Positions 27,000-36,264 of a stretch of DNA of 64,000 nt are shown one piece after another (within the stretch, counting starts at the first letter, position 1; each line of letters opens with the position of its first letter). Below the pieces are notes generated by a model, which saw only the letters and a list, made by a program, of their open reading frames with translations, was not told where the DNA came from and did not search any database. Position numbers and translations under genes: made by a program. Source of the DNA: Clostridia bacterium (GTDB lineage: Bacteria; Bacillota; Clostridia; Acetivibrionales; DSM-2933); NCBI GenBank assembly GCA_026416815.1, contig JAOAEJ010000084.1, positions 1 to 64,000 on the forward strand, in the 5' to 3' direction.

Positions 27000-27251
27000 T
27001 TATCCATCCTTGTTATCATCAGAATTATCCTTATACCGCCTTATCCCATGTTGTTTAAATTTATGCCAATAATAAGGTGTCAGTGCTAGACATACCAGAA
27101 TGATTGCGATTAAAAATGTTATATCAGCTGCACGGTGTCTTGCCTCAACTGCATTACCACCATTGTTATCCATAAAATACATTGCTAATTTTACATAAAT
27201 AATCATTCCAATAAATAAACCAGCTATTGCAATAATAATAACTTTTTTCAT
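27000..27251 (-). CDS. Small two-helix membrane protein
   Basis: An 83-residue protein with hydrophobic segments at about 4-25 and 43-62, a charged C-terminus (RRYKDNSDDNKDG) and no recognisable motif. The start follows a GGAGGTAAT site. A C8 run lies just beyond its stop codon. Function unknown. Confidence 0.6.
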   Translation of the reverse strand: MKKVIIIAIAGLFIGMIIYVKLAMYFMDNNGGNAVEARHRAADITFLIAIILVCLALTPYYWHKFKQHGIRRYKDNSDDNKDG

Positions 27252-27298
27252 ATTACCTCCATTTAGCTACGCCTAACTACCTTGGAAATATGAATATA

Positions 27299-27547
27299 TT
27301 AAACTGTCATAATCACGAGCATTATTAACTCACTCCTACTTTTTTTCTTGCTATAATAGATTTCTCTGAGTTTGTAGTACAGTGAATACCCAATTCCTAA
27401 AATAAGTAGTAGTGGAAGAAGATAATGAGCTAATACCCATTTTTCCTCACTATAACTTTTATTCCAATTATCGGCTCGTACTTTCATAACAATAATAATA
27501 ACTAATGGTACTAACATTAAAGATATTATCTTTTCAAATCTGCCCAT
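27299..27547 (-). CDS. Small membrane protein, paralogue of the 28401 gene
   Basis: Begins MGRFEKIISLMLVPL at the ATG at 27547 behind GAGGGATTAT. It has two hydrophobic segments with ADNWNKSYSEEKW between them. It is clearly paralogous to the protein at 28401-28616, which shares MGRFEKI, MLVP, ADNWNKS, EKW, HY and LPL along its length. It has a 15-residue C-terminal extension that its paralogue lacks. Function unknown. Confidence 0.65.
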   Translation of the reverse strand: MGRFEKIISLMLVPLVIIIVMKVRADNWNKSYSEEKWVLAHYLLPLLLILGIGYSLYYKLREIYYSKKKSRSELIMLVIMTV

Positions 27548-27723
27548 ATAATCCCTCTTTAACAACATAAAATAATTAATAGCAGAATATGGTTAAACTG
27601 TGATTTTTCCTATATTCCACTATTAATTATACCGAATCTATTTTTTAGGCCTTAAATAAATATATAAAAGTCTCAAAGATATTTCATTCATATCAGTTTG
27701 GATGCCTACATAAAACCATCAAT

Positions 27724-28251
27724 CTATTCTTTAATAATTTCAATAATATACTTGCTATTTGGTAGGTATCTAACTTTATAGCTTTGAGAACGTATTATTT
27801 TATCCTTATATAGAAACGTTTCAATGTCAAAGCCTACTCCATTAATTTCAAAATTCCAAGTACGAATTCTCCCCCCTTCTATACTAACTTTATTGGGGTT
27901 GCCTTTAATAGTACAATAATTTGACTTAACAATATTAGGTATGTCGCTATACATTTTATAATAATATGAGCTCATAAGAAGTACAAAACAGAAATAGACT
28001 ATAATACCCACTGCTCTTACAGCTATACCTAATGGCCTATTTGAAATGTCAAACCTATTTATTGCCATGATTACAAACGAGTATATTACTATCATAGGCC
28101 AAACAGTCATAAAAGCTACCTCGCCCAAAAAGTAGATTATAGTATTAGCTTTTATCATTGCTAAAATAAGTACTATAATATCTACTAAAAACATTAAGCC
28201 TAGAGTATGCAGAATTATTTTGTCATACCTCTCTATTCTATATGGTTCCAT
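27724..28251 (-). CDS. Membrane protein of unknown function
   Basis: A 175-residue protein with three hydrophobic segments in the first 105 residues and a soluble C-terminal tail with strand-like repeats (KVSIEGGRIRTWNFEINGVGF). The ATG follows GTAGGAGGAACCCT. It lies between two paralogous small membrane genes and may belong with them functionally. No family recognised. Confidence 0.6.
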   Translation of the reverse strand: MEPYRIERYDKIILHTLGLMFLVDIIVLILAMIKANTIIYFLGEVAFMTVWPMIVIYSFVIMAINRFDISNRPLGIAVRAVGIIVYFCFVLLMSSYYYKMYSDIPNIVKSNYCTIKGNPNKVSIEGGRIRTWNFEINGVGFDIETFLYKDKIIRSQSYKVRYLPNSKYIIEIIKE

Positions 28252-28400
28252 AGGGTTCCTCCTACCTTGAAGATAATATGAATTGCTGGTTTACAGCTTT
28301 TTAAAGTCCCTATCTTATTGTATTAGAACTATATAGCTGCCCAGAATTACAAGCACTACCTAATACTAGAGTGTCAAGCAAGATTCTCTGGCATATAATA

Positions 28401-28616
28401 TTACTTCTTATTTTTTCTTGTATAATAAATAATTCTAAGTTTGTAATACAGTAAATACCCAATTCCCAAAAGAAACATAAGCGGAAGAATGTAGTGAGAT
28501 AATATCCACTTTTGCTCAGCAGAACTTTTATTCCAATTATCAGCTTGTACTTTTAAAACAACACCAAGATCTACTGGTACTAACATTATAGATACTATCT
28601 TTTCAAATCTGCCCAT
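28401..28616 (-). CDS. Small membrane protein, paralogue of the 27299 gene
   Basis: 71 residues, two hydrophobic segments around ADNWNKSSAEQKW. The upstream DNA also resembles that of the other copy (IS-free, ATTATATGGGCAG), so the pair arose by local duplication of a gene with its start region. Function unknown. Confidence 0.62.
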   Translation of the reverse strand: MGRFEKIVSIMLVPVDLGVVLKVQADNWNKSSAEQKWILSHYILPLMFLLGIGYLLYYKLRIIYYTRKNKK

Positions 28617-28855
28617 ATAATCACCATCAGTAATATAAAATAATTTAGTTGAATGTTATTGAACTATTTATCTCGTTTATTACTTCACCATTTTGCATAA
28701 AAGTCCAAGTACACCATACATTTTCCTTGCTGCATATTTTATATCTTTTTTAGGAATTACGCAACAATTGTACGGAAAAATATAAAAATTGGCATTATTT
28801 ACATTTTTAGAAGTGCTAGTCTACCTTACACAACTATTATAAAGACAAAATAAAA
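28617..28855. other. AT-rich spacer, no gene seen
   Basis: I find no coding frame or RNA structure here. The distal end is closed by the ysxC terminator. Confidence 0.45.
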
Positions 28856-28902
28856 AGACTGGTAACTTTCCAGCCTTGAATACTTGGATAAATCACCAGT
28901 CT
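28856..28902 (-). terminator. Terminator of ysxC
   Basis: AGACTGGT pairs with ACCAGTCT, with further imperfect pairing inside, and the minus strand continues TTTTTATTTTGTC. It lies about 80 bp after the stop at 28980. Confidence 0.75.
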
Positions 28903-28979
28903 ATAATGTTCATTGTACAATTATATTTTACATGCTGCCCATGTTTAAAAGCTGTATAGGAAGTATAAAATATAATAAC

Positions 28980-29576
28980 TTAGCCTTCCTCTCCAACTAC
29001 CATAGAATCTATCTCTCCCCACACTTCATCCCTTCCCTGCTTGGTCTCGGACGAATAGGGAATTAACTTTATACCCTCACTCAACTCCAAAGTCTGTTTA
29101 ATATCCGCAAGCCTTCCTTGTACCTGAGACCGGCTAATCTTGTCCACCTTGGTAGCAACTACTATATGAGGCACTTCATTTTCTATCAACCATCCGTACA
29201 TCATCTTATCCTCATTGGAAGGAGAATGCCTTATATCCACCAGCATAATTATTAGCTTCAACTCTTCCCGTGTATTTAAATAAGTCTCTATAACCCTACT
29301 CCATGAGGACTTTTTACCCTTTGAAACCCCGGCATATCCATAACCGGGAAGGTCAACTATGTGCAGTTTATCATCAATATTATAAAAATTAATTTCTTTA
29401 GTCACTCCAGGGGTGGAACCTACCCTTGCAAGGTTTCTTCTATTGCATAAAGTGTTTATTATGGATGATTTGCCCACATTAGACCTTCCGACGAAAGCAA
29501 CTTCAGGTATACCTATATCAGGATACTGTTCAGGTTTTACAGCGGTCAATTCAAATTTTGCATTCTTTACTATCAT
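28980..29576 (-). CDS. ysxC: Ribosome biogenesis GTPase YsxC/EngB
   Basis: A 198-residue TRAFAC GTPase with G1 GRSNVGKSS, G3 DLPGYGYAG and G4 TKVD motifs and the family-specific TPGVTKEINFYNID. EngB/YsxC helps assemble the large ribosomal subunit. Length is normal. The ATG follows AAGGAGTTTTTCTA. Confidence 0.93.
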   Translation of the reverse strand: MIVKNAKFELTAVKPEQYPDIGIPEVAFVGRSNVGKSSIINTLCNRRNLARVGSTPGVTKEINFYNIDDKLHIVDLPGYGYAGVSKGKKSSWSRVIETYLNTREELKLIIMLVDIRHSPSNEDKMMYGWLIENEVPHIVVATKVDKISRSQVQGRLADIKQTLELSEGIKLIPYSSETKQGRDEVWGEIDSMVVGEEG

Positions 29577-29728
29577 TAGAAAAACTCCTTGTCAGCAAAT
29601 TAATTAAGAGGGACATATCCCAATACATACTCTGGCATATTATTCCTCCCTAACTCTGGAATTATACTATAAGTATGCAAAACGAGTCAAGGATCACAAT
29701 TTTAAACGAAGAAAAAGAGTTATATTTA

Positions 29729-30313
29729 TCACCTTAATATAACTCTTTTTTCGGTAACCACCATATCTACCGGCACATCGTGCTCCTCTACAGGAATAGT
29801 GTCTACCACCTGAAAATCAAATGCTACTGCCACTTTAACGCAATCGCCTCTTACCTTTCTCAGGAATCGGTCATAAAAGCCGGCTCCATATCCAATTCTA
29901 TTCCCTGCGATGTCAAATGCGACTCCCGGAACAATTACAAAATCAATATTTATCGGTTCTACCGGTCTTATCTTATCCTTTCTAGGTTCAAGAATACCAT
30001 AGGTACCTATTTCAAGGTCATCCTCCACCGAGTAAATCTCCGAAGCAATAAGTTCTTTATTGCCCTTTTCATCCTGGCAAACTACAGGCACTACAATCTT
30101 CTTACCCGACTTTATCCATTGTGCTATGTACTCTCGGGTAATAACCTCATTCCTAAAATCTACATAGCACATTACTGTATTGCTGCGCTTATAGCTATCT
30201 GATGAAATTATCCTTTCCATAATGAGTGAGCTTTTGTGTATCACTTCATTCTTTTCCAGGGTATTTCTCACGTCCAGGATAGCTTTTCTTAACATTTTTT
30301 TATCGCTATACAT
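29729..30313 (-). CDS. 5-formyltetrahydrofolate cyclo-ligase
   Basis: 194 residues, with an N-terminal SDKKMLRKAILDVRN helix and the ATP/folate-binding motif GYGAGFYDRFL near residue 140, plus DFVIVPGVAFD. The enzyme converts 5-formyl-THF to 5,10-methenyl-THF with ATP. It starts at an ATG behind GAAAGGATTC. The folate link is of interest because a methyl-THF:corrinoid methyltransferase is encoded at 44.7 kb. Confidence 0.9.
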   Translation of the reverse strand: MYSDKKMLRKAILDVRNTLEKNEVIHKSSLIMERIISSDSYKRSNTVMCYVDFRNEVITREYIAQWIKSGKKIVVPVVCQDEKGNKELIASEIYSVEDDLEIGTYGILEPRKDKIRPVEPINIDFVIVPGVAFDIAGNRIGYGAGFYDRFLRKVRGDCVKVAVAFDFQVVDTIPVEEHDVPVDMVVTEKRVILR

Positions 30314-30389
30314 TAAAGAATCCTTTCACTGTACTGCTTGTAAAGTCTATCTCACATACTTGTCTATCATACCAAACACCCGCTGTGAC

Positions 30390-30446
30390 CTAGTGCTTTT
30401 AACATTATAAAATTCTCTTGATTCTAATGTTAAAAAGGCACTAGTA
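30390..30446. repeat. Repeat D, copy 2 (short uninterrupted form)
   Basis: CTAGTGCTTTTAACATTA and TAATGTTAAAAAGGCACTAG form a palindrome of about 57 bp overlapping the stop of the zinc-ribbon gene at 30441. It serves as the empty-site reference showing where repeat B is inserted in the copy at 36265-36475, and may double as a terminator. Confidence 0.75.
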
Positions 30447-31028
30447 AGATGTATAGGATATTAGAAAGATTCCAAAAATAAAATAGAATATGCAGGACAA
30501 AACGAATAAAACAAGGGAAGCTACAAGCAAAGCTATCCCAAAGGATTTTTTATCCCTGTCATCGGAATTCATAAAAACGATTGCAGCAATTACACCAATA
30601 AGCTGCCCAAGCCCCGGAATAGCAGTAGCTATAACCGTCAAAAGCACCTTTATCCCATTGCTCAACGACTTTTTATTCTCACTGCCTGTAAATGAATTAT
30701 TATTTGTGTACTGCCCTGTGCGTACACTTTTAAATACTTCTTGCTTTTGTGGTTGACTATAGGCAACATTACCCGTATTTTCTGCCGGTCTGTCTTTAAC
30801 CTCCGGAGCTTTACCTTCTACACTTTCACCAATGCTTTCATTACTAGAGCAAGAGTCCTGCAAAACTGCTTCTTCAGATGGTACTTTGTCAACCTTAAAA
30901 TCCTCTTGCTCTAGAGTATTAAACTTAGCCTCAAAGGAGCTTCCACAGTAAGGGCAGCGCCTAGAATTTGCCGCAACATCCTCACCGCAAAAACTACACT
31001 TTTTCTTCAGTAAGTTATCCGTATCCAA
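30441..31028 (-). CDS. Zinc-ribbon membrane protein
   Basis: 195 residues: an N-terminal zinc ribbon (CSFCGEDVAANSRRCPYCGS, about 11-30), a polar linker rich in Glu/Asn (about 35-120) and two C-terminal membrane segments (about 128-150 and 163-190). It starts at a TTG seven bases after GGGAGGA. The plan of a cytosolic zinc ribbon and C-terminal membrane anchor is common in Firmicutes, but no role is known to me. Confidence 0.68.
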   Translation of the reverse strand: MDTDNLLKKKCSFCGEDVAANSRRCPYCGSSFEAKFNTLEQEDFKVDKVPSEEAVLQDSCSSNESIGESVEGKAPEVKDRPAENTGNVAYSQPQKQEVFKSVRTGQYTNNNSFTGSENKKSLSNGIKVLLTVIATAIPGLGQLIGVIAAIVFMNSDDRDKKSFGIALLVASLVLFVLSCIFYFIFGIFLISYTSY

Positions 31029-31074
31029 AATCCATTCCTCCCAGGTCCAAATATTATAGTATATTTATCTACTC

Positions 31075-31172
31075 TATAGATAGTTTAGGTTGAATTCCAG
31101 TCTGGCAAGTCTCATCCTTATCAGAATTCATTGCCTGGCTCGAAATCACTATGCTTAAACTTGGTTATCCAT
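31075..31172 (+). repeat. Repeat B, copy 1
   Basis: Begins TAGATAGTTTAGGTTGAA and ends with a degenerate inverted copy (CTTAAACTTGGTTATC). Internal blocks such as GAAATCACTA match the copies at 36293 and 47238. Confidence 0.65.
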
Positions 31173-31220
31173 AAGTATTCGATATTTTTTGGTAAAATCC
31201 TTTATACAGGTATTATCCAT

Positions 31221-33053
31221 CTAATCAAACTGCATACACTCAATATACAATTCATTAAATTCATCCAAAGCTGACAACTCTATATATTTTATGCTATTAC
31301 GTATTTCTTCAGCCTTTTCCAATGCTTTTGAAGAAAGAAGTGCTTCTATAGCGCCAGCCCCCGCTGCATTTCCTACAGACTTTATCTTTCCCCTAAGCCC
31401 GTCGGGAATAAGACCTATCTTTAAAGCACTTTCTATATTTATATAGCTACCGAAGCCACCTGCAAGATACACATTTTCAATATCTTCAATATCTATACCC
31501 GCCTGCTTTATAAGTACGGCTATACCTGCTGCAATTGCTGCTTTGGCATTTTGGAGTTCTCTTACATCCTTTTGAGTTATAGCTATATCAGTATCAGCAT
31601 TACACTGCTCACTTTTCTCAATTAAAAAAGAATTTTTGCCATCCAGGTCAATCAACCGATTTCGCATTTCTTCCGATCGGTAAACCTCACTCTCTTCTCT
31701 TCCAGCGATTCTCCCGGTTTCATCAATTATTCCTTCGGAAATCATCCCTGCTATAGCATCTACTATTCCTGAGCCGCAGATCCCGATAGCATTTTCCTTC
31801 CCAATGGTGCTATAGCCAAAATCTGGACTAAACCGTACGCTATCAATAGCGCCGATCACCCCACCTACTCCGTTTCTGATATTTGCTCCCTCAAAAGCAG
31901 GCCCTGCAGCAGTTGAGCAAGCATACATCCATTTACTATTACCCAGTACAATCTCACCGTTGGTTCCTATATCTATCAGAAGCGTTATCCTATCATCTCT
32001 GTACATACCGCATGACATTACTGCGGCTACAGTATCAGCTCCCACATAAGCCGATACTGACGGTAGGATTAGCGCATACCCATAAGGGCTAATCTCTATA
32101 CCAAGCTCATCTGCTTTAAATTTATGCAGCGAAGTGGTTACAGGAATAAAAGGAGAAACCGCTATATTCTGCGCCGGAACTTTCATCAAAAAGTGAAGCA
32201 TAGTAGTGTTACCTACAAACACTACTGAATAAATACTCCCTTTTGATATACCGTTATTTGTTTCAAAGTGTTTTATTATATCATTGATACCTTGAATAAT
32301 TTCATTATTCATTTCATCCAATCCACCTTGGTTGTCGGATGTGTATGCTATTCTTGAAATTACATCGGCACCATACTTCTTTTGGGGGTTTAACACCGAA
32401 TATACATCTACCTTCTTACCGGTTACCATATCATAAAGGTAAGCTGCGATAGTGGTAGTTCCAATATCTATTGCAATCCCGTATATACTCCCCGTGGTGT
32501 CTCCTGCTTCGATGCCGATAACTTTCTTTTCCATACATACAAGAGTAACCTTAAAATTATCCTCACGTAAGTTTTCCGGTAAAGCCCTGAGTACATTTAA
32601 GGAGTTTATTGCCTTTGGCTTTTTAAATAGCTGTGCCAAACGCTCAACATCAGAACGCTGGTCCTCAGCCCCTGGAACATCCAGTGACTCAAAACGCTTG
32701 GCTATAAGAGGCTCAAATTGAATCTCTCTCTCACTAACTTCAGTCAATATATTTGCTTTATCTTCGGATTTATCAAGGTAGACGTCTATATCCGAGGCTA
32801 TCTTATTGTAGCAAGCCAGCCTGTACCCCTTGTCTAACGACTTATTGCCCAGTAAGCTTTTCTCCTTGTTCGAAGGTTCCTTTACAAGTCCGTTTACTCT
32901 GACCTTACATTTACCGCAGGTCCCTCTCCCACCACATGGAGCACTAACATCAATAGAGTTTTTTCTAAAAAAACTTAAGAGATTTGTACCCGATTCCACC
33001 TTCTTTTCTGTTACCTTGCCTTTTTTGTGTACCCTTACTGTATATTCCACCAT
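31221..33053 (-). CDS. RACo-like corrinoid-protein reductive activator (2Fe-2S plus ASKHA domain)
   Basis: A 610-residue protein. The N-terminal 2Fe-2S ferredoxin domain has cysteines in APCGGRGTCGKCKV and a later YRLACYNK. A linker follows, then a large actin-like ATPase region (about 190-600) with AIDIGTTTIAAYLYD and LLIDIGTNGEIVLG phosphate motifs and VYLAGGFGSYI near the end. This is the RACo/AcsV architecture, which reduces inactivated cob(II)amide to active cob(I)amide with ATP. It lies 51 bp after cobT on the same strand, consistent with a corrinoid theme. Confidence 0.87.
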   Translation of the reverse strand: MVEYTVRVHKKGKVTEKKVESGTNLLSFFRKNSIDVSAPCGGRGTCGKCKVRVNGLVKEPSNKEKSLLGNKSLDKGYRLACYNKIASDIDVYLDKSEDKANILTEVSEREIQFEPLIAKRFESLDVPGAEDQRSDVERLAQLFKKPKAINSLNVLRALPENLREDNFKVTLVCMEKKVIGIEAGDTTGSIYGIAIDIGTTTIAAYLYDMVTGKKVDVYSVLNPQKKYGADVISRIAYTSDNQGGLDEMNNEIIQGINDIIKHFETNNGISKGSIYSVVFVGNTTMLHFLMKVPAQNIAVSPFIPVTTSLHKFKADELGIEISPYGYALILPSVSAYVGADTVAAVMSCGMYRDDRITLLIDIGTNGEIVLGNSKWMYACSTAAGPAFEGANIRNGVGGVIGAIDSVRFSPDFGYSTIGKENAIGICGSGIVDAIAGMISEGIIDETGRIAGREESEVYRSEEMRNRLIDLDGKNSFLIEKSEQCNADTDIAITQKDVRELQNAKAAIAAGIAVLIKQAGIDIEDIENVYLAGGFGSYINIESALKIGLIPDGLRGKIKSVGNAAGAGAIEALLSSKALEKAEEIRNSIKYIELSALDEFNELYIECMQFD

Positions 33054-33104
33054 TAACCTCCTCCCACATACAATAAATGCATTTCCAATTCAATCAACCT
33101 TATG

Positions 33105-34160
33105 CTACTCAAGAGGCTTATACTGTTCTATCTCCGCATCTCCAAAGGTCCCCATCTGTGTATATGTTGCCATCGCTGCGTCTATTATATGAAAGGCAAG
33201 AGCTGCTCCTGTACCTTCTCCAAGGCGCATTTCGAGGTTTAACATAGGTTCAAAGCCAAGGGCCTCCATTATTAATTTACTTCCCGGTTCAGCAGAACCA
33301 TGAGAAGGAAATATAAAATCTTTAACCTCAGGTTTTATTTTTATAGCCACAAGAGCTGCTGCTGAAGAAATAAAGCCATCAATCAATATAGGTATCCTGT
33401 GGGCAGCTGCCCCGATAAAGCAGCCTGCAAGGCCGGCGATATCAAAGCCTCCCAGCTTTGACAAAACATCTAACGGATCGTTTGGATCGGGCTTGTTTAT
33501 ATCAATTGCTTGTTTTACTACACTTACCTTTTTATCCAGCCCTTCTTTTGATAAGCCTGCGCCCTTTCCTACCATGTCTTCTACTCCATTTCCTGTTAGA
33601 ACTGCAGCTACCGCACTACTTGTAGTAGTATTTGCAACGCCCATTTCTCCTGTACCCAGAAGATTTATACCTCTATTTTTCAATTCTCCTACTATCTCAA
33701 TACCGATTTCTATAGCCCTTATAGCTTCTTCTCTGGTCATTGCCGGGCCTAGTGCAATGTTCCATGTGCCGTTTCTTATCTTCCTATTTATGATTCCCTC
33801 ACAATTAAGTTCATCATCCACTCCAATATCAACTACCACTATTTCAGCACCGGAATGTCTTGTTAATACATTAATGCCGGTAAAGCCCTTCATAAAATTT
33901 CTTGTAACTGTGGCAGTAACGCTTTTAGGACATGAACTGACCCCTTCCTCTACAACACCATTGTCTGCACACATAATAACAACCGCTTTTTTGTCAACCC
34001 TTGGAAATGCCTCGCCGGTAATTCCAACCAACTGTTTTACTATATCCTCAAGCTTTCCCAGACTCCCTAGTGGCTTTGTAAGACTGTCCAATCTCGCCTG
34101 TGCTCTGTCCATTAAATCTGTATTTAATCCTTTGATAGAATCAATAGTCTCGCGGTACAT
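33105..34160 (-). CDS. cobT: Nicotinate-nucleotide-dimethylbenzimidazole phosphoribosyltransferase
   Basis: 351 residues with the N-terminal LDSLTKPLGSLGKLEDI, the glycine-rich GEMGVANTTTSSAV and GKGAGL motifs, and the C-terminal RLGEGTGAALA containing the catalytic glutamate. CobT activates the lower-ligand base for cobamide assembly. The rest of the cobamide pathway is not in this window. No cobalamin riboswitch is seen upstream. Cotranscribed with the RACo-like gene. Confidence 0.93.
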   Translation of the reverse strand: MYRETIDSIKGLNTDLMDRAQARLDSLTKPLGSLGKLEDIVKQLVGITGEAFPRVDKKAVVIMCADNGVVEEGVSSCPKSVTATVTRNFMKGFTGINVLTRHSGAEIVVVDIGVDDELNCEGIINRKIRNGTWNIALGPAMTREEAIRAIEIGIEIVGELKNRGINLLGTGEMGVANTTTSSAVAAVLTGNGVEDMVGKGAGLSKEGLDKKVSVVKQAIDINKPDPNDPLDVLSKLGGFDIAGLAGCFIGAAAHRIPILIDGFISSAAALVAIKIKPEVKDFIFPSHGSAEPGSKLIMEALGFEPMLNLEMRLGEGTGAALAFHIIDAAMATYTQMGTFGDAEIEQYKPLE

Positions 34161-34351
34161 TACTATTCCCCCTACACTTATGTATTATTGTATGTAAAAA
34201 ACTTCTTTAATTTCTTACTATCCTATCATAATTATATAGGTTATATAAAGTATATGTAGTTAACTTTCATCAAAATCATGTATCGTTAATTTACTTGTAT
34301 AACAATATATATACCTTTAAACCGGAAATTTAATCTTTAATTATTGAAAAT

Positions 34352-34384
34352 AAAAAAACACCGCATTATTCTGCGATGTTTTAG
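34352..34384 (-). terminator. Terminator of the double zinc-ribbon gene
   Basis: On the minus strand, an AAAACATCGCA stem pairs with TGCGGTGTTTT around a short loop, followed by TTTATT, within 30 bp of the stop at 34406. Confidence 0.75.
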
Positions 34385-34405
34385 TTTCAACGGAGTATGT
34401 AATGC

Positions 34406-34933
34406 TTACTCCTCTGTTCTTTCCTCCGTAACTTCTTCAGCCTTTTCGTCCAGCTTAGTACCACACTGTGAGCAATAAAGCGCAGCTGCTTGGTTTGCTG
34501 AATTACATGAAGTACATACCTTGCCGGCCGCCTGTGCTTCATCTGCACTCGGCTCCTCTACAGGAGGCTCCGGTATCACCTGTTTGGCACCACATTTATG
34601 GCAGAAAGCCATTTCGGGCTCAAGCTCTGCAGTGCACTCAGGGCAAACTTTAACTTTTCTTAAGTCGAGTATTTTTTGTTTAATTTCTTCAATGTTTTGT
34701 TCAAAAAGCTTAATATCCTCACAGAATCCCTTTACTTCGTCGGCAACTGCTTCACCTTCGGCAAATTTTAAATATACAATTTTACCGATTTCAGCATAAG
34801 CTTTTTCTATCTTATCTTCCTCAGTATTTATAGCCATTGTGAGTTTAGTTACCTCTACAATATCACTGGACTTTTTCGCTGCTGCCCTCGCTGTTTCTGT
34901 TACTCTCTTTGTCAAATTTTCAAAAAGTGTCAT
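34406..34933 (-). CDS. Coiled-coil double zinc-ribbon protein
   Basis: 175 residues: an N-terminal helical region (about 1-92) that predicts coiled coil, then two zinc ribbons (CPECTAEL...FCHKCGAK and CTSCNSAN...YCSQCGTK), and an acidic tail. It is a soluble protein; the family is widespread in Firmicutes and its role is unknown. The ATG follows GGAGAGGATTTTC. Confidence 0.7.
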   Translation of the reverse strand: MTLFENLTKRVTETARAAAKKSSDIVEVTKLTMAINTEEDKIEKAYAEIGKIVYLKFAEGEAVADEVKGFCEDIKLFEQNIEEIKQKILDLRKVKVCPECTAELEPEMAFCHKCGAKQVIPEPPVEEPSADEAQAAGKVCTSCNSANQAAALYCSQCGTKLDEKAEEVTEERTEE

Positions 34934-35190
34934 GAAAATCCTCTCCTTTTATACTACTCAAATAAATATTCTCTACAATTTATATTTTACAACACAATAT
35001 TAATATTTTCAATATACAAATTAATATTTTTAATAATTTTATTTATATTTTTAATTTTACCTTTAATACAATTAATTATACATATTAAAGGGACTATTTA
35101 TACTATTATATTCCTACTAATAGCATGCTATCCAAAAAAGTAGAATACTTTTTAACTTCAATAATATAGTAGAGCACGGTTTCTACAAAA
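34934..35190. other. Very AT-rich spacer, no gene seen
   Basis: Long stretches of A/T only (34979-35090). It lies upstream of the zinc-ribbon gene and could hold its promoter. No other structure is visible. Confidence 0.45.
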
Positions 35191-35231
35191 AAGACAGACC
35201 CTGCAAAGATATAATTCTTTACAAGGTCTGC
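35191..35231 (-). terminator. Terminator of the 35244 gene
   Basis: The minus strand reads GCAGACCTTGTAAAG, a loop, CTTTGCAGGGTCTGT, then CTTTTTT, 13 bp after the stop codon. Confidence 0.8.
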
Positions 35232-35243
35232 AGTTCAGATTTT

Positions 35244-35822
35244 TCATATTTTATAATGTTTTTGGAATAACTCTTTTCCATCCTGATTTTTAAATATAAA
35301 AAGCAATTCACCATTGACAGGAAACGCCTTCCTATCTATTCTAATCACATCTATAGGATGATATCGCGTATGTGATTGCTCTAATGGGGTTTTCTCACTT
35401 TTATCTTCCGGGCTGTTTACACCGACTTTTATCTCAACCACGCTGCCCCTCTGGGCGATATCAAAGAATTTAATCCTATATTCAGGGGAGTTGACTTGTC
35501 CCATGTCTGCGTAAAATAAAATAAATCTATTAAAGTCTACATTTGTAATACCCAAGGTGCTTAAAATAGATGTGTCATTATTAAAAACAAATTCGCTCTT
35601 ATCCCCAAAAATTTCAAACTTCATTTTCTCAGGATAATCGGGTAGCTGCCACTTATCCCTTAATGCCTCTCTATATTCTCCGGTAAACTTATGCTGGTAA
35701 TGCGAATACCATTCAAAGTTAATTCTATATATCTGGTTTATTGCCGCCAAGGAATAAACTGAGCATAATGCCATAATGCCAGCTATAACAAGTAAAGCCA
35801 AATGTGTTTTTTTCACTTCCAT
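35244..35822 (-). CDS. Membrane-anchored hypothetical protein
   Basis: About 192 residues with a single N-terminal membrane segment (about 7-27) and an extracytoplasmic domain. The C-terminal strands (GSVVEIKVGVNSP, HPIDVIRIDRKAFP, GELLFIFKNQDGKELF) faintly resemble the PrcB C-terminal protease-stabilising domain, but I am not confident. Single-gene unit. Confidence 0.6.
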   Translation of the reverse strand: MEVKKTHLALLVIAGIMALCSVYSLAAINQIYRINFEWYSHYQHKFTGEYREALRDKWQLPDYPEKMKFEIFGDKSEFVFNNDTSILSTLGITNVDFNRFILFYADMGQVNSPEYRIKFFDIAQRGSVVEIKVGVNSPEDKSEKTPLEQSHTRYHPIDVIRIDRKAFPVNGELLFIFKNQDGKELFQKHYKI

Positions 35823-35945
35823 CACCTACACTATAGATAAATCAGTGTAAACTTAATATTATTCAGTTAGGCAATCCATTCTGCTAAGATGAGATTTCCC
35901 TGACTAGATAATAATACTTTTACAGTAACTTATCTCTATTAAGAA

Positions 35946-36070
35946 CTATATAAATTGCAAGAAAGAATCTACAACTAAGTTCTCCCTAAATCTTTTTTGC
36001 AATTTGTTACCTTAAGTTATATTGCGATAATCAAAATTTTCCTTGCTATATCATTATCGCAAATTATATC
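35946..36070 (-). repeat. Repeat A, copy 4
   Basis: Same two-hairpin structure in reverse orientation with slight divergence (AAATTGCAAGAAAG in one arm, and the right end AAATTATATC). It lies upstream of the hypothetical gene at 35244. Confidence 0.88.
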
Positions 36071-36264
36071 CCTAAAACAATCTTTTTCATTATAACACAA
36101 TTGTTTACAGTAGGATGCAGGAAGTATAAAAATTTTTATATTTCTGTTGAAGGAATAGTAACTTCAAAACATAATTAACTATTTCTTCAACAGAAACCAT
36201 AGTATGAAGTATGCCCAGAATAATGTAATATGTAGTATAGATGATTCGCTATAAGCCATCTATA

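Noticed and set aside
33493-34197. 234-codon plus-strand frame opposite cobT
   Set aside because: Antisense shadow of cobT, low-complexity Ser/Thr/Pro composition, no start signal.
34161-34351. Cobalamin riboswitch upstream of cobT
   Set aside because: No B12-box or adenosylcobalamin-riboswitch pattern was seen in this AT-rich spacer.
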